This document shows, one piece after another, positions 55,801-64,000 of a stretch of 64,000 bases of DNA. Every line of letters starts with the position of its first letter. Positions within the stretch are counted from its first letter, which is position 1. Under the pieces are notes generated by a model, which worked only from the letters and a program-made list of their open reading frames with translations, did no database searches and had not been told where the DNA came from. The position numbers and the translations under genes are program-made. This DNA is from Pseudophaeomoniella oleicola (lineage: Eukaryota; Ascomycota; Eurotiomycetes; Phaeomoniellales; Phaeomoniellaceae), in NCBI GenBank assembly GCA_003868215.1, contig QWDQ01000041.1, positions 124,001 to 188,000 of the forward strand. Reading direction: 5' to 3'.

Positions 55801-57260
55801 GGCACGATGTTGTGCTGGACTGGACTGTATACATCTATTGTACATCTCATTCCCATTGCAAGTGCAAGGATGCCCAACCTAGGAGATACTATCGGTAGGT
55901 ACATTAATAACATGTATTATGTAGACGCAGGCAAGGCATCCAATCCATCCCCCACGCTGTGCATCGGAATCCCTGAGACCATAAATACAAACCCATCACT
56001 ATGCGACCGATCCCAATCAAAGCTCCACAAACGCATCCCCTGTTTCCGGGGAATTGAAAATGGCGATGACTAGATCCATTTCCCGATTTCCCGCTTTCCC
56101 CCACGTCAATCAGCCACGTATCACACTTCGTTCCCTCTCAACCTTGTGCTTCACCTAACCCCGATTGAACAAGAGTATTCGCCTCTAACGTAAATGAATC
56201 AATAGGGGATCCTCCATTCCGGATCCTGTACAGGGTCCCTGGTCTTGACCGCTATTCTGGAAATTCGTTTGTTCTATGGATGGAGACCTTAGGTCCCAGC
56301 TACTGGATGACTATCTACTATGCATCACGGCTGCCCGGGAATTGTTCTCGTCCTTTCTTCTTGCTTTGACTTATTCGCTGCCTGAATGCGACCGGATAGG
56401 ATGGGACGGGATGCGTTGGCAAGCCCTGTCTGTCATGTCTGATCCGTGCTTCCATTGCCCAAGTGTCTGGCTGCAGGCAGAAAAGAAATGAATGAAGAGA
56501 AAACTTGGACCGAGCACCGGTATTGGAGGTAGCTGATCAACAGGTAAGGTACAACTCGTATATAGAAGAAGACCGTAATCCTCCGTCTACCTCCTTTTTC
56601 CTCCCTCTTCTTCCTTCACTCTCTTCACCCCAAAAAGCATAAGTTCTATCCATTCGCTGTCCGAGCAAGTCTTGTTCGGGATTATTCAGACCTTAGCATC
56701 AGCCAACACAGTACACACTTTCGTCCTAAGGTACGCAGTCTCCCTGATCCTTCTCCTTTCTCGCCTCAACACCAGGTTCCCCATATATCAACTCCCTCCC
56801 ATATCACAATACTAACCCTGTTCTCTCTTCCCCAGATATCTGCTCCATCAAAGTCCTACCTCGGTCATACAGCGAGACAGCCTGAACGAAGTCAAGCACT
56901 CACATCTCTCTCCGGTCTTTCCATATATCCAGCACAAACGACCAAATTGAGGTGATCGATATAACCGATATCCGAGCTGTCGCAGCATACAATCCTGGTC
57001 GGGCTCTGACTATTCGCGAGACCTTTGCCCTCAGGCCGCCATTCTGTTTGATACGGAAGAAGGACGCAAGACCACAGACCTGCTACCTAGGTGATAGCAA
57101 CGTCTCAAGGGACACTTCGGAGATCACTGTCCGAAGAGTACTGGCCGTCCCAATACCGAATTTCTGCGCCTTCTAAACCTCTCACTCTTCGAGCTCCGAG
57201 TGACTACCAAACATCCAACTCCCCGACTCACCCAGCCAATCTGCGCAACTCCCCCCAAAA
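52851..57260. other. Gene-poor 4.4 kb region
   Basis: No gene was recognised between the STIMATE-like start and the 87-residue orphan, which diverge. Frames up to 160 codons exist (for example minus 54784-55266) but begin at non-ATG codons and look random. One minus-strand frame at 53418-53606 has somewhat protein-like composition. The last 700 bp are the CT-rich promoter and spliced leader of the orphan. The rest is unexplained. Confidence 0.5.
56731..56835 (+). other. Probable 5' UTR intron of the 87-residue orphan gene
   Basis: The sequence begins CTAAG/GTACGC and ends with a pyrimidine stretch and CCCCAG at 56835, with an ACTAAC branch-point word at about 56811, some 20 nt before the acceptor. 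It lies in a CT-rich stretch well before the ATG at 57261, so it would be a leader intron. Confidence 0.55.
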
Positions 57261-57524
57261 ATGCATCACTCCCTCCGTCCCTCAATCCTAACCTCCCCCT
57301 CCTTCGACCAAGACCTCCGCCGAGCCATCGACGCCGCTAGCTCCCGTTCTAGTACTACACCATCCTCATCATCATCTGGAAAACACAACACCTCCTCCTC
57401 GGGCTCAGACCTCAGAACCGCGAGGTACTTTGAACATCCTCCCCCGCCACCACCGAGCCCTGTGGCCGGTATGTCGGCGGTGTTGGCGAGGGGTGGGAAC
57501 TGGGAGGTTAGTAGGAGGGAATAA
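57261..57524 (+). CDS. Small Ser/Pro-rich orphan protein, 87 residues
   Basis: ATG at 57261, preceded by AAAA. The protein has an ordered-looking N-terminus (SILTSPSFDQDLRRAIDAAS), a Ser/Thr-rich middle, and a C-terminal block with DLRTARYFEHPPPPPPSPVA and AVLARGGNWEVSRRE. The long leader with a likely intron and the strong promoter-like CT tract argue that it is a real gene. I recognise no named family. The final block looks conserved in character (a PPPPPPSP run followed by RGGNWEV) and is the best handle for a search. Confidence 0.6.
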   Translation: MHHSLRPSILTSPSFDQDLRRAIDAASSRSSTTPSSSSSGKHNTSSSGSDLRTARYFEHPPPPPPSPVAGMSAVLARGGNWEVSRRE

Positions 57525-58018
57525 AATGGAGGAGAGGGGTGTGTTTAATAAGATCTGATTTACGGGGGAGAAATCGCAAGATATACGTTATATTATTGTC
57601 TTGGTTTGTAATTTTTACTTTTGTAACCTGTTGTGCATGTGAAAGCAAACATGTATGTGAGAGCGAGCGAACGAGATGAGAGATTCATTCGATCGGTGTT
57701 TTTGGGCTTCTTTGCTTTGTTTACTGCTCGTGTCCTGCCTGTTTCATGTCTTGAGTATTGAGAGTGAGAAAGAGAGAGAGAGGGTGAGAGGGTGAAAGAA
57801 AGACCCAACAAAAAAATGTTTCCACACGGTTTCTGGTGGATTGCTTTTCTTTAACGGTGCTTGCTCGCTGCTCGGTAAGATTAAGAACAAAGAGGTCATA
57901 TCATCATCATCATCGTCGTCGTCGTTATCATTTTCTATCTTGTTGTTCGGTTTTTTAATCGTTGGTAGTGTGCTAACAGTGGTCATGCATATTCCTGCAA
58001 AACCCCCTTAGTTCAGAC
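57525..58018. other. Intergenic between convergent orphan and TFIIIC genes
   Basis: About 490 bp containing an AG-rich patch near 57760-57800 and a CAT/CGT trinucleotide patch near 57900-57930. No gene seen. Confidence 0.6.
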
Positions 58019-59298
58019 TCATCGCGAAGATGGACCTGGTTCGATTAGATCCGGTGTTTCACCTGGCGTTACTTGCCCTTCTTCTTCTCCTTCTGGTAGC
58101 GTACTCACGTCTCGAAGTTGGCTGGGAACGGCGTCCGTTGTCGTGGTTTGAGTCGTCTGCTGCTGCTGCTGTTGTTGCATCTCGTCTTCCATCTGTTCAT
58201 AGATTTCTTCCAATCTCAACAGTGCATCGCCGTCACCTCTGACAACTTTCCTATTCAACTCTTCAATTTCTTTGGCGAATTCCTCTCGTGATCTGGGAGG
58301 CTGTTGTTGTGGTTGTTGGTTTGTGGTGGGTCTTTCGGTACTCGTGCCGTCATTGCGTCTACGTGTAGAATCTAAGAATACGGTGCGTACACTATCTGTC
58401 TCGCCCTTGGCTCTTTTGATGTCCATCAAGCGTTCGAGGAACCGGGCTTGTTCCTTGATCTCACGATTTATCGTAGGGTTGCTGCTTCTTAGGGTGCCAA
58501 GGGATCTACCATCCATGGTTTGACGTGTGATCGAGGATTCTGCCTCGACGTCTGTGTCATTGTCGGCCATGTTAGCATCATTGTCTTTTTCAGAGCGTGG
58601 ACGTCTACGACGACCAGGACGAGACGTTAGCTTAGCTCGACGTCCGAGGAGTTTTATACGGCTCATGGCCTGAAGGTCGAAGCCATGACCTTTGTAGACG
58701 GGAGTGGTAGTCCTCGTAGTAATGTTACCATCTTCGCTATCAATATTTTCGGCAGGGGAACTGAAAAATAAATTGGTGCCGATCATGTCAGTCCAAGTGC
58801 AGCTGAAATGGTGGCCATGATAGGAGATAATGGGATTAAGGGTATCGAGATCCAGGATTTGAATGTCATTGTTCGTGTTATCAGAGACATTGGCGTCATT
58901 CAATGTTTCAGGAACAGGGGTCGAGCTTGCTAGAGAAGCTTCCGAGGCTGCTGCATTGAGATCTTGAGGATCCGGTGACTGTCCTGTTACAGATTCGGAA
59001 CCTGTTCGTGCTCGTTTCCGGGGACGGATTGATGCACGTGATGTTGATGGTATTGGTGTTGCTCGAGACGAAACCGAGATATCCGGCTGGATTTTCCTCT
59101 TTTTGTGTGGTGGTATGATTGGTCCGTGTGTGGAGGTCAGGTCGATATCAACGTAGAAGGTCTACCATGACGATCAATGAGGGATCCTACTACTTTCGCT
59201 ATGGTGATTCCTACCTCGGTTTCATTTTCATCATACTCATACTCGTAGTCGGACTCAGAAAGAGCAATATCACTTGTGGCAGCATTCACAGGTGCCAT
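58019..59298 (-). CDS. sfc7: TFIIIC subunit, sub6-family (Sfc7/tau55-like)
   Basis: Subunit of the RNA polymerase III factor TFIIIC, which binds tRNA and 5S promoters. Exons 59298-59215 and 59161-58019 (53 bp intron) give 408 residues. Exon 1 has the acidic DYEYEYDENETE, which joins to TFYVDIDLTST in exon 2, a typical start for the fungal family. The domain itself is visible as LNPIISYHGHHFSCTWTDMI followed by GTNLFF, and VYKGHGFDLQAMSRIKLLGR further on. The C-terminal part contains a seven-Gln run and acidic and Ser/Pro-rich sequence. The His-phosphatase domain of yeast tau55 is absent, as in other filamentous fungi. ATG 59298 is the only ATG upstream in frame. Confidence 0.82.
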
Positions 59299-59578
59299 TT
59301 GTGACTGGCTATGAGAACGGTCTCTCGTTAGCTGAATGTTTGCACACGCAGGCGATTGTTGACCACGGTATTGATACACCTTCACGTTGGTAAAGATCAG
59401 GTCACCAGCATACGGTGTAAGGAAGGGCTAGGAAGAGCTTTTCCTTATACGGTATAAAGGTCTGAAAAGTATCGTCCATAGTAGTAGCTGGTGGGGTGTC
59501 CCTTAGGCGGCTAAGTGTCCCGCCGTGCCAGGCTCCAGAAGAGATGTTGATCATTAGTGTTGGTTCTACCGTACTTAG

Positions 59579-59590
59579 TACTACGTAGTA
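59579..59590. repeat. 12-bp palindrome TACTACGTAGTA, copy 1
   Basis: Perfect inverted repeat. A second exact copy lies at 60420-60431 and a one-mismatch copy at 60486-60497. Copies 1 and 3 are both followed by GTAAGG. Confidence 0.7.
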
Positions 59591-60330
59591 GTAAGGCGTT
59601 CGGCTCGCCGGTAAGAAGATGATTCATGATCCGGAAGTCACGACTTCAGGCAAGCAACTTATGATATCCCGGTTTCGGCCTTTCGTCCTCTGGCCATCGT
59701 GATGGGAGCTGAGTAATTATAGCGGCAGAGGGAAGGTCACCTCAACGAGTACTGTTCTCTCTTGAAAACCCGCCTTTCTCACTGCAGCTACCTCAATGCT
59801 TACAGGAGTTCGATGACTGGAATGCTATATCATGATGTACGTAGAAGCCAAGCCTAACCTATTAATCAGATGATGCATCGATGAGAAATATGTGTTTAGT
59901 TAGGTGAATAATTCACCAGTAAGTTATGCTGATCAAAAAGCAATAAGAATACTGTACTACGATCAGTAAAGCGGCCGCTTTTCGGCCTCCCGGATCTCGA
60001 AAAGGCCGTGGAGCGAGTTACTCCTTACCGCCGATACCATAGTACTACGATACAAGTCAATAGGATCATCGAATAACCCATGTCGTTTCTAATTGATTGC
60101 GGAGTACAGGTATCAGTTGGGCTATTGCTTTGCCTTGTTTGCCAATGAGTCGCTGTCTCGCCCTTCTCTCCTACATAGTAGTAGCCAACCCTGCGTCTGA
60201 GGTGCTCCTATCTATACGAAGTACGTGATAAGCATGTTGTCGCAATATTCAACCACCAGAGTAGAGAATTTTACACCGGTCAAGCGGGGGATCCTTTTTC
60301 CTATACGGTTCTCAAGGCAACCAACGGATT

Positions 60331-60360
60331 ACATAGTGTCACATAGTGTCACACAGTGTC
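60331..60360. repeat. Short tandem repeat, CATAGTGTCA type
   Basis: Three consecutive near-copies (CATAGTGTCA, CATAGTGTCA, CACAGTGTCC) in the same palindrome-rich block. Confidence 0.75.
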
Positions 60361-60419
60361 CGGCCTCGCCAGTCGGAGATAACGGCTTCTTATTGAACAA
60401 ATGGCTCAGTCGTTATATT

Positions 60420-60431
60420 TACTACGTAGTA
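60420..60431. repeat. 12-bp palindrome TACTACGTAGTA, copy 2
   Basis: Exact copy of the palindrome at 59579-59590, 841 bp away. Confidence 0.7.
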
Positions 60432-61340
60432 CTATGGTAACTAGGAGTCCGGGATTATTGGACAGACGGTGACCTGAGTCCTACATACTATGTAGTAGTA
60501 AGGGCATATCTTACCGGACTAGCCTAGCGCTTCTAAGCTTCGGACTCGGCAAAAGAGCGGGACAGCCAAAGCGGTCCAACTATTCGATATCAAGGAAGAA
60601 CCGTCTCGCCCACCGAGCGATTCGCCAGTGAGAGCACCTCTTTGCAAGCGCAATTAACTCAAAGCTTATCAAAAGAGTAAGTCATCAATACCCACAACAT
60701 CTCTTTCCGGATATCAGGCATACAATAAGTTCCCATGATTTATCAGCGAATGGCTCGATGGACAAATTCCGATCTTGATTAAGAAATGTCTCGATGTGTT
60801 CGATATGGACCCTCTTTCTCCGTCCTCTTCCGCACACGCTATCTATGACTAGTATGATAGCTCTTTGCAGAAGTGCCGGCCACAGTCCAGAACGCTTTGT
60901 TGCGGCTCTACCTGCGCCGATTGTTCCGCTTAGGCCCCCCCATCCCTAGGATACATATTGCCATAGGGCGATTTCAAAGTACGGAAGAGTCAGAAAGCGA
61001 GCTATTCCCGTCAGCATGACCCTTTTAGTGCATCATCGCTAATCAGTGTTCCATAGTGGCCTTACAATATCATGGCGGTCAGGTACCGCTTCCGGCTTCA
61101 CCTTTACCTTCCACTCTAGATAACCTTCCGACGACCCTTCGAACTTCTGTACCGTTCAGCACACTCAGCGCTCTTGGGGGGCGGCTTTCTACTTCCCTGT
61201 CTCTGGAGACTCATAATACCGCCATCCAACCACTTGCCGAATACTCTGAGAAGCAGCGTCGACCTCACGCAGATTGTCCGCAAGGGTCAAGCGACCTCGT
61301 AGAGAGTTGGGTAGCCAATGCCTTGGCGCCCGAACAACAG

Positions 61341-62999
61341 ATGAAGCAAGCTAAAACGAAAGCCACGATAGGCATCCTATCTACTCTTATTGCCTACGTC
61401 TCTTTAAACAGCTTGGCTCACTCTCTGAGGCCAGACATCTTCATTTGGCAAACCGAAGACATAGAACAGTCGCGATGGATTGCATCCTCACGTTCATGGT
61501 TTGATAGGAAAGCCTGCAGGTGGCTGGGCGTCTGTGGCGCAGCACACTTGAAAAAGGTCAAGAAAACATTTGGAAAATATTCTAACAAGGTGCAGAGCTC
61601 CTTGGAAAATCTAGATAATGACTGGGATTGGCAAGACGCATGGAATGAGGGCAGGGAAAGACCTGAAGACTGGTCTAATGATGAACGGGTTCTTCGAGAG
61701 ATCCCTCAATATGTTATGGACTATGCGCCTTTGGTACATTTGTTCTCGGGAGAACAATTTTGGCCCTGTGATATTGCGGAGCATTTATATCACATAACAC
61801 CGCGATTGAATTATACATCGGTGCAGCCTAGATGGCAGCATCCTGCACTCACGAACCTTGATGAGTTGAATCAATGGGACCATGGACGACATGTCTTTTT
61901 AACCAGTAACGACAATGTCGAAGAACGGCCGGAGTGGTTAGAGGGCGAGAAAAATATACCAAATTCCGACGGCCTGAAGGACTCCGGTGATGAGGAGGCT
62001 TGGGCTGATTGGGATAGTCGCGTCGACGGCGAATTGCCAGAAGACACATCAGGCAACAGCCAGGAATGGTTCGACGCTGGCGAAGGCGACACCAAAGACC
62101 GTGGGGGTGATCGCCCACCGTCAGACCCCAACGCTCCAGTGCCCAGTGATACTGAAGAAGGAGAGGATTTCACTCATGAAAATGATGACACTACTGCGAA
62201 TGATGAATTACGCCTGCGGTCAAGGTCGAAGATTAGGAAACGTCTTGTAGGTGGACGTAGCAATGCGCCTGCAGTACTCATTGTCGTCAACAAGGGACAC
62301 GGCATTATCGATGCCTTCTGGTTCTATTTCTATTCCTTCAATCTCGGCAATACCGTGCTCAATGTACGATTTGGCAATCACGTAGGTGATTGGGAGCACA
62401 CGATGGTTCGCTTCAACCACGGCAAGCCAAAAGCCGTGTTCTTCAGTGAGCACTCTTTCGGCGAAGCTTATCGCTATGAAGCTGTTGAAAAGATCGGTGT
62501 CCGCCCCGTGATCTATTCTGCACGTGGCTCACATGCCAACTATGCTACAGCTGGTCTGCATCCGTACGTTTTGCCGTGGGGCATTCTCCACGATGAAACA
62601 GATCGTGGTCCGCTGTGGGATCCCGTGCTGAATACACAAGCATACACGTATGACTACATCACTGACGAGTTGCGTTCGTCCAACTTGACACCGAAAGCAC
62701 CAACTGAATGGTTCTACTTCACGGGTCATTGGGGTGACAAATTCTACCCTCTGGGGGATAGGCGACAATATCGCTTTGCAGGGCAGTATCATTACGTCAA
62801 CGGACCCGTTGGTCCTCGTTTTAAGAACCTTGGTAGACGCAAGATGTGCCAAGGCAGAGTTACAGACCCCTGCGCGGTCAGGAACTATGTAGGTAAAGTA
62901 CGAGCTAAGAGGTGGCGCGGCCCAGGTATAGGGGATCAGCTCACCGAGGAGGATATGCAAAGACTTTTGGGCAATGCAACACGATCAGATATGAAATAA
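61341..62999 (+). CDS. VPS62: Vacuolar protein sorting-associated protein 62-like
   Basis: 552 residues from the ATG at 61341. A signal-anchor-like segment (ATIGILSTLIAYVSLNSLAH) lies immediately after the start, as in fungal relatives. The Vps62 region begins with QYVMDYAPLVHLFSGEQFWP and DIAEHLYHITPRLNYT. An acidic linker (about 280-385) interrupts it, and it resumes with FWFYFYSFNLGNTVLNVRFG, NHVGDWEHTMVRF and YSARGSHANYATAG, ending near MCQGRVTDPCAVRNYVGKVR. In yeast the protein is needed for cytoplasm-to-vacuole protein targeting; the biochemical role is unknown. The frame is open for 95 codons upstream without an ATG, so an upstream exon and a longer N-terminus cannot be excluded. Confidence 0.85.
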   Translation: MKQAKTKATIGILSTLIAYVSLNSLAHSLRPDIFIWQTEDIEQSRWIASSRSWFDRKACRWLGVCGAAHLKKVKKTFGKYSNKVQSSLENLDNDWDWQDAWNEGRERPEDWSNDERVLREIPQYVMDYAPLVHLFSGEQFWPCDIAEHLYHITPRLNYTSVQPRWQHPALTNLDELNQWDHGRHVFLTSNDNVEERPEWLEGEKNIPNSDGLKDSGDEEAWADWDSRVDGELPEDTSGNSQEWFDAGEGDTKDRGGDRPPSDPNAPVPSDTEEGEDFTHENDDTTANDELRLRSRSKIRKRLVGGRSNAPAVLIVVNKGHGIIDAFWFYFYSFNLGNTVLNVRFGNHVGDWEHTMVRFNHGKPKAVFFSEHSFGEAYRYEAVEKIGVRPVIYSARGSHANYATAGLHPYVLPWGILHDETDRGPLWDPVLNTQAYTYDYITDELRSSNLTPKAPTEWFYFTGHWGDKFYPLGDRRQYRFAGQYHYVNGPVGPRFKNLGRRKMCQGRVTDPCAVRNYVGKVRAKRWRGPGIGDQLTEEDMQRLLGNATRSDMK

Positions 63000-63799
63000 A
63001 TGGCGGCGTTCACTCCTTTTGGCGGCCCTGGGTTCAAGGGCCGTAGTATACCCCCGGTTGTTTTGCGTCGGCATATGATACCACAAGGTGATTATCACGG
63101 ATCATGAAAGGCGTCGGCTCTATTTGCTCAGGTAGATAGTTTTCATATAGGGCATTTCAAATAAGAGATTTTCTGCGGTATATACAACAGCGTTCGACAG
63201 ATGACATTACATCCCATGCTTTCGCTAACGAACAGGGCCTCATATCTGGGTGGCCAATACGTCCGGTCAGCCCTGAAGATGGACACAGATCCACCAAGAC
63301 CAGACAAAGCAGCAAAGAAGGTACGGAAAGCCGAATTGGGTGGGTGGATATTGAGTAAGGTGTTGTTTAGGTATTATGTGCCAGGTACCCCATACTCAGC
63401 AATACACGTGTTTACTTGGAAAAATAAGTGGAAGGCGTTAGATTACAATACATAATCTTTGACGATTTCTTCCTGTATGTAACCGGTTTACTGTCTTTTA
63501 CCGTGCCCAGATCTTAACATCTTCCTTATATTCTGACCTTCGTGAGCTCGAATGACTTATTCAGGTAATTCAGACTGTTGAGCAAAAGAATGGTCATTTA
63601 TGACACGTGAAGTGCCTATCTGGGTGCCATGCGTAGGGACCAGACAGCACGAAACGAGGATTAGGGCATTATTTAGCCTCAGGTGATCTCGCAAATCTCG
63701 AACCTTTCGACGTCGAGTATCTGTTTCTTCACAGCCCTTCTCAGGCCCGAGTCCTGCTATGAACGAACTTAATGTATAACTCTACAGTGTCCAGTTAAG
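63000..63799. other. Intergenic: VPS62 3' end and dehydratase promoter
   Basis: A 7-bp stem with a 7-nt loop (CGGCCCT...AGGGCCG, 63023-63043) lies 24 nt after the VPS62 stop and would be in its 3' UTR. An 84-codon ATG frame at 63201-63455 has no recognisable features and is not called. The last 200 bp should be the promoter of the downstream gene. Confidence 0.5.
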
Positions 63800-64000
63800 A
63801 TGCCTCTTGCGGAAGGCTACATGAATGGCCTTTCAAGTCATAATGGTGGACAGATTGAGTGGAAAGGCTTACCTGTCTTCACTGGTTCAACCAAATACGA
63901 ATCGCTTCCTGACGTCAAAAGCATTTTGGTCACTGGCGGTGCTGGTTTCATTGGCTCTTGGGTCGTTCGACATTTAGCCATAAATTACCCTGAGTACCAT
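63800..64000 (+). CDS. NAD-dependent sugar-nucleotide dehydratase/epimerase, 5' part
   Basis: Partial: the first 67 codons before the window ends. After a 40-residue N-terminal extension the sequence reads SILVTGGAGFIGSWVVRHLA, the Gly-rich NAD-binding loop (GGxGFIG) of short-chain sugar-nucleotide enzymes, followed by INYPEYH. The AINYPEY context matches dTDP/UDP-glucose 4,6-dehydratases, the first step to rhamnose-type sugars in fungi. The substrate cannot be settled without the rest of the gene. Confidence 0.8.
   Translation, partial: MPLAEGYMNGLSSHNGGQIEWKGLPVFTGSTKYESLPDVKSILVTGGAGFIGSWVVRHLAINYPEYH

Larger units (their letters stand above)
59299..61340. other. Intergenic block rich in short palindromes
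   Basis: About 2 kb between the divergent TFIIIC and Vps62-like genes. It holds repeated words of the GTACTAC/GTAGTA type, two exact copies of a 12-bp palindrome, and inverted GGCT..CCGGTAAGA words about 900 bp apart (see findings). From 61056 to 61340 the Vps62 frame is open but lacks an ATG. No other gene is supported. Confidence 0.5.

Noticed and set aside
63019-63043. GGGTTCAAGGGCC resembling a tRNA T-arm
   Set aside because: The stem-loop geometry does not fit a T-arm (7-bp stem around GGGTTCA), and there is no matching A box, anticodon arm or acceptor stem nearby. It is better seen as a 3' UTR hairpin.

Overview
The window is nuclear DNA of a filamentous ascomycete (Pezizomycotina). 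Evidence: single genes on both strands rather than operons, short GT-AG introns (mostly 46-65 bp), CT-rich leaders, and a gene set typical of these fungi, including a velvet regulator, a JmjC/PHD demethylase with CX2CX6C half-clusters, an NAD-specific glutamate dehydrogenase of about 1060 residues and a brefeldin-A-sensitivity type ArAE transporter. I cannot name genus or species. I see no intact transposon, tRNA, rRNA or CRISPR.

Layout. 1-3.5 kb: long gene-free region before acetyl-CoA carboxylase (3.5-10.6 kb, +, four exons). 11.6-14.9 kb: duplicated-half membrane transporter (+). 15.5-17.3 kb: Hfi1/Ada1 of SAGA (+). 18.8-20.8 kb: actin-interacting protein 1 (-). 21.1-21.8 kb: mitochondrial ribosomal S18 (-), divergent from 22.2-24.7 kb CIA84-like complex I assembly PPR protein (+). 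25.5-26.5 kb: splicing factor Syf2 (+). 28.0-29.4 kb: velvet protein, probably VelC (-), with a 5.7 kb gene-poor stretch on its promoter side. 35.1-36.3 kb: Utp16-like U3 snoRNA protein (+). 36.8-37.9 kb: NFKBIL1-like J-domain protein (-), divergent from NAD-GDH (39.0-42.3 kb, +). 43.5-43.8 kb: small basic protein (+). 45.7-50.3 kb: JHDM1-type histone demethylase (-), divergent from SF3b p14 (50.8-51.3 kb, +). 51.7-52.9 kb: STIMATE-family membrane protein (-). 52.9-57.3 kb: second gene-poor stretch. 57.3 kb: 87-residue orphan with a spliced leader (+). 58.0-59.3 kb: TFIIIC subunit of the sub6 family (-). 61.3-63.0 kb: Vps62-like protein (+). 63.8 kb to the end: start of an NAD-dependent sugar-nucleotide dehydratase (+, cut by the window).

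The genes are mostly housekeeping (lipid synthesis, transcription, splicing, ribosome biogenesis, mitochondrial function, nitrogen metabolism). They form no single pathway or secondary-metabolite cluster. The clearest functional pairing is the divergent mitochondrial pair S18/CIA84. The least explained parts are the two gene-poor stretches at 29.4-35.1 and 52.9-57.2 kb and a palindrome-rich block at 59.4-60.6 kb. All exon limits were worked out by eye from reading frames and splice sites and have no transcript support here.
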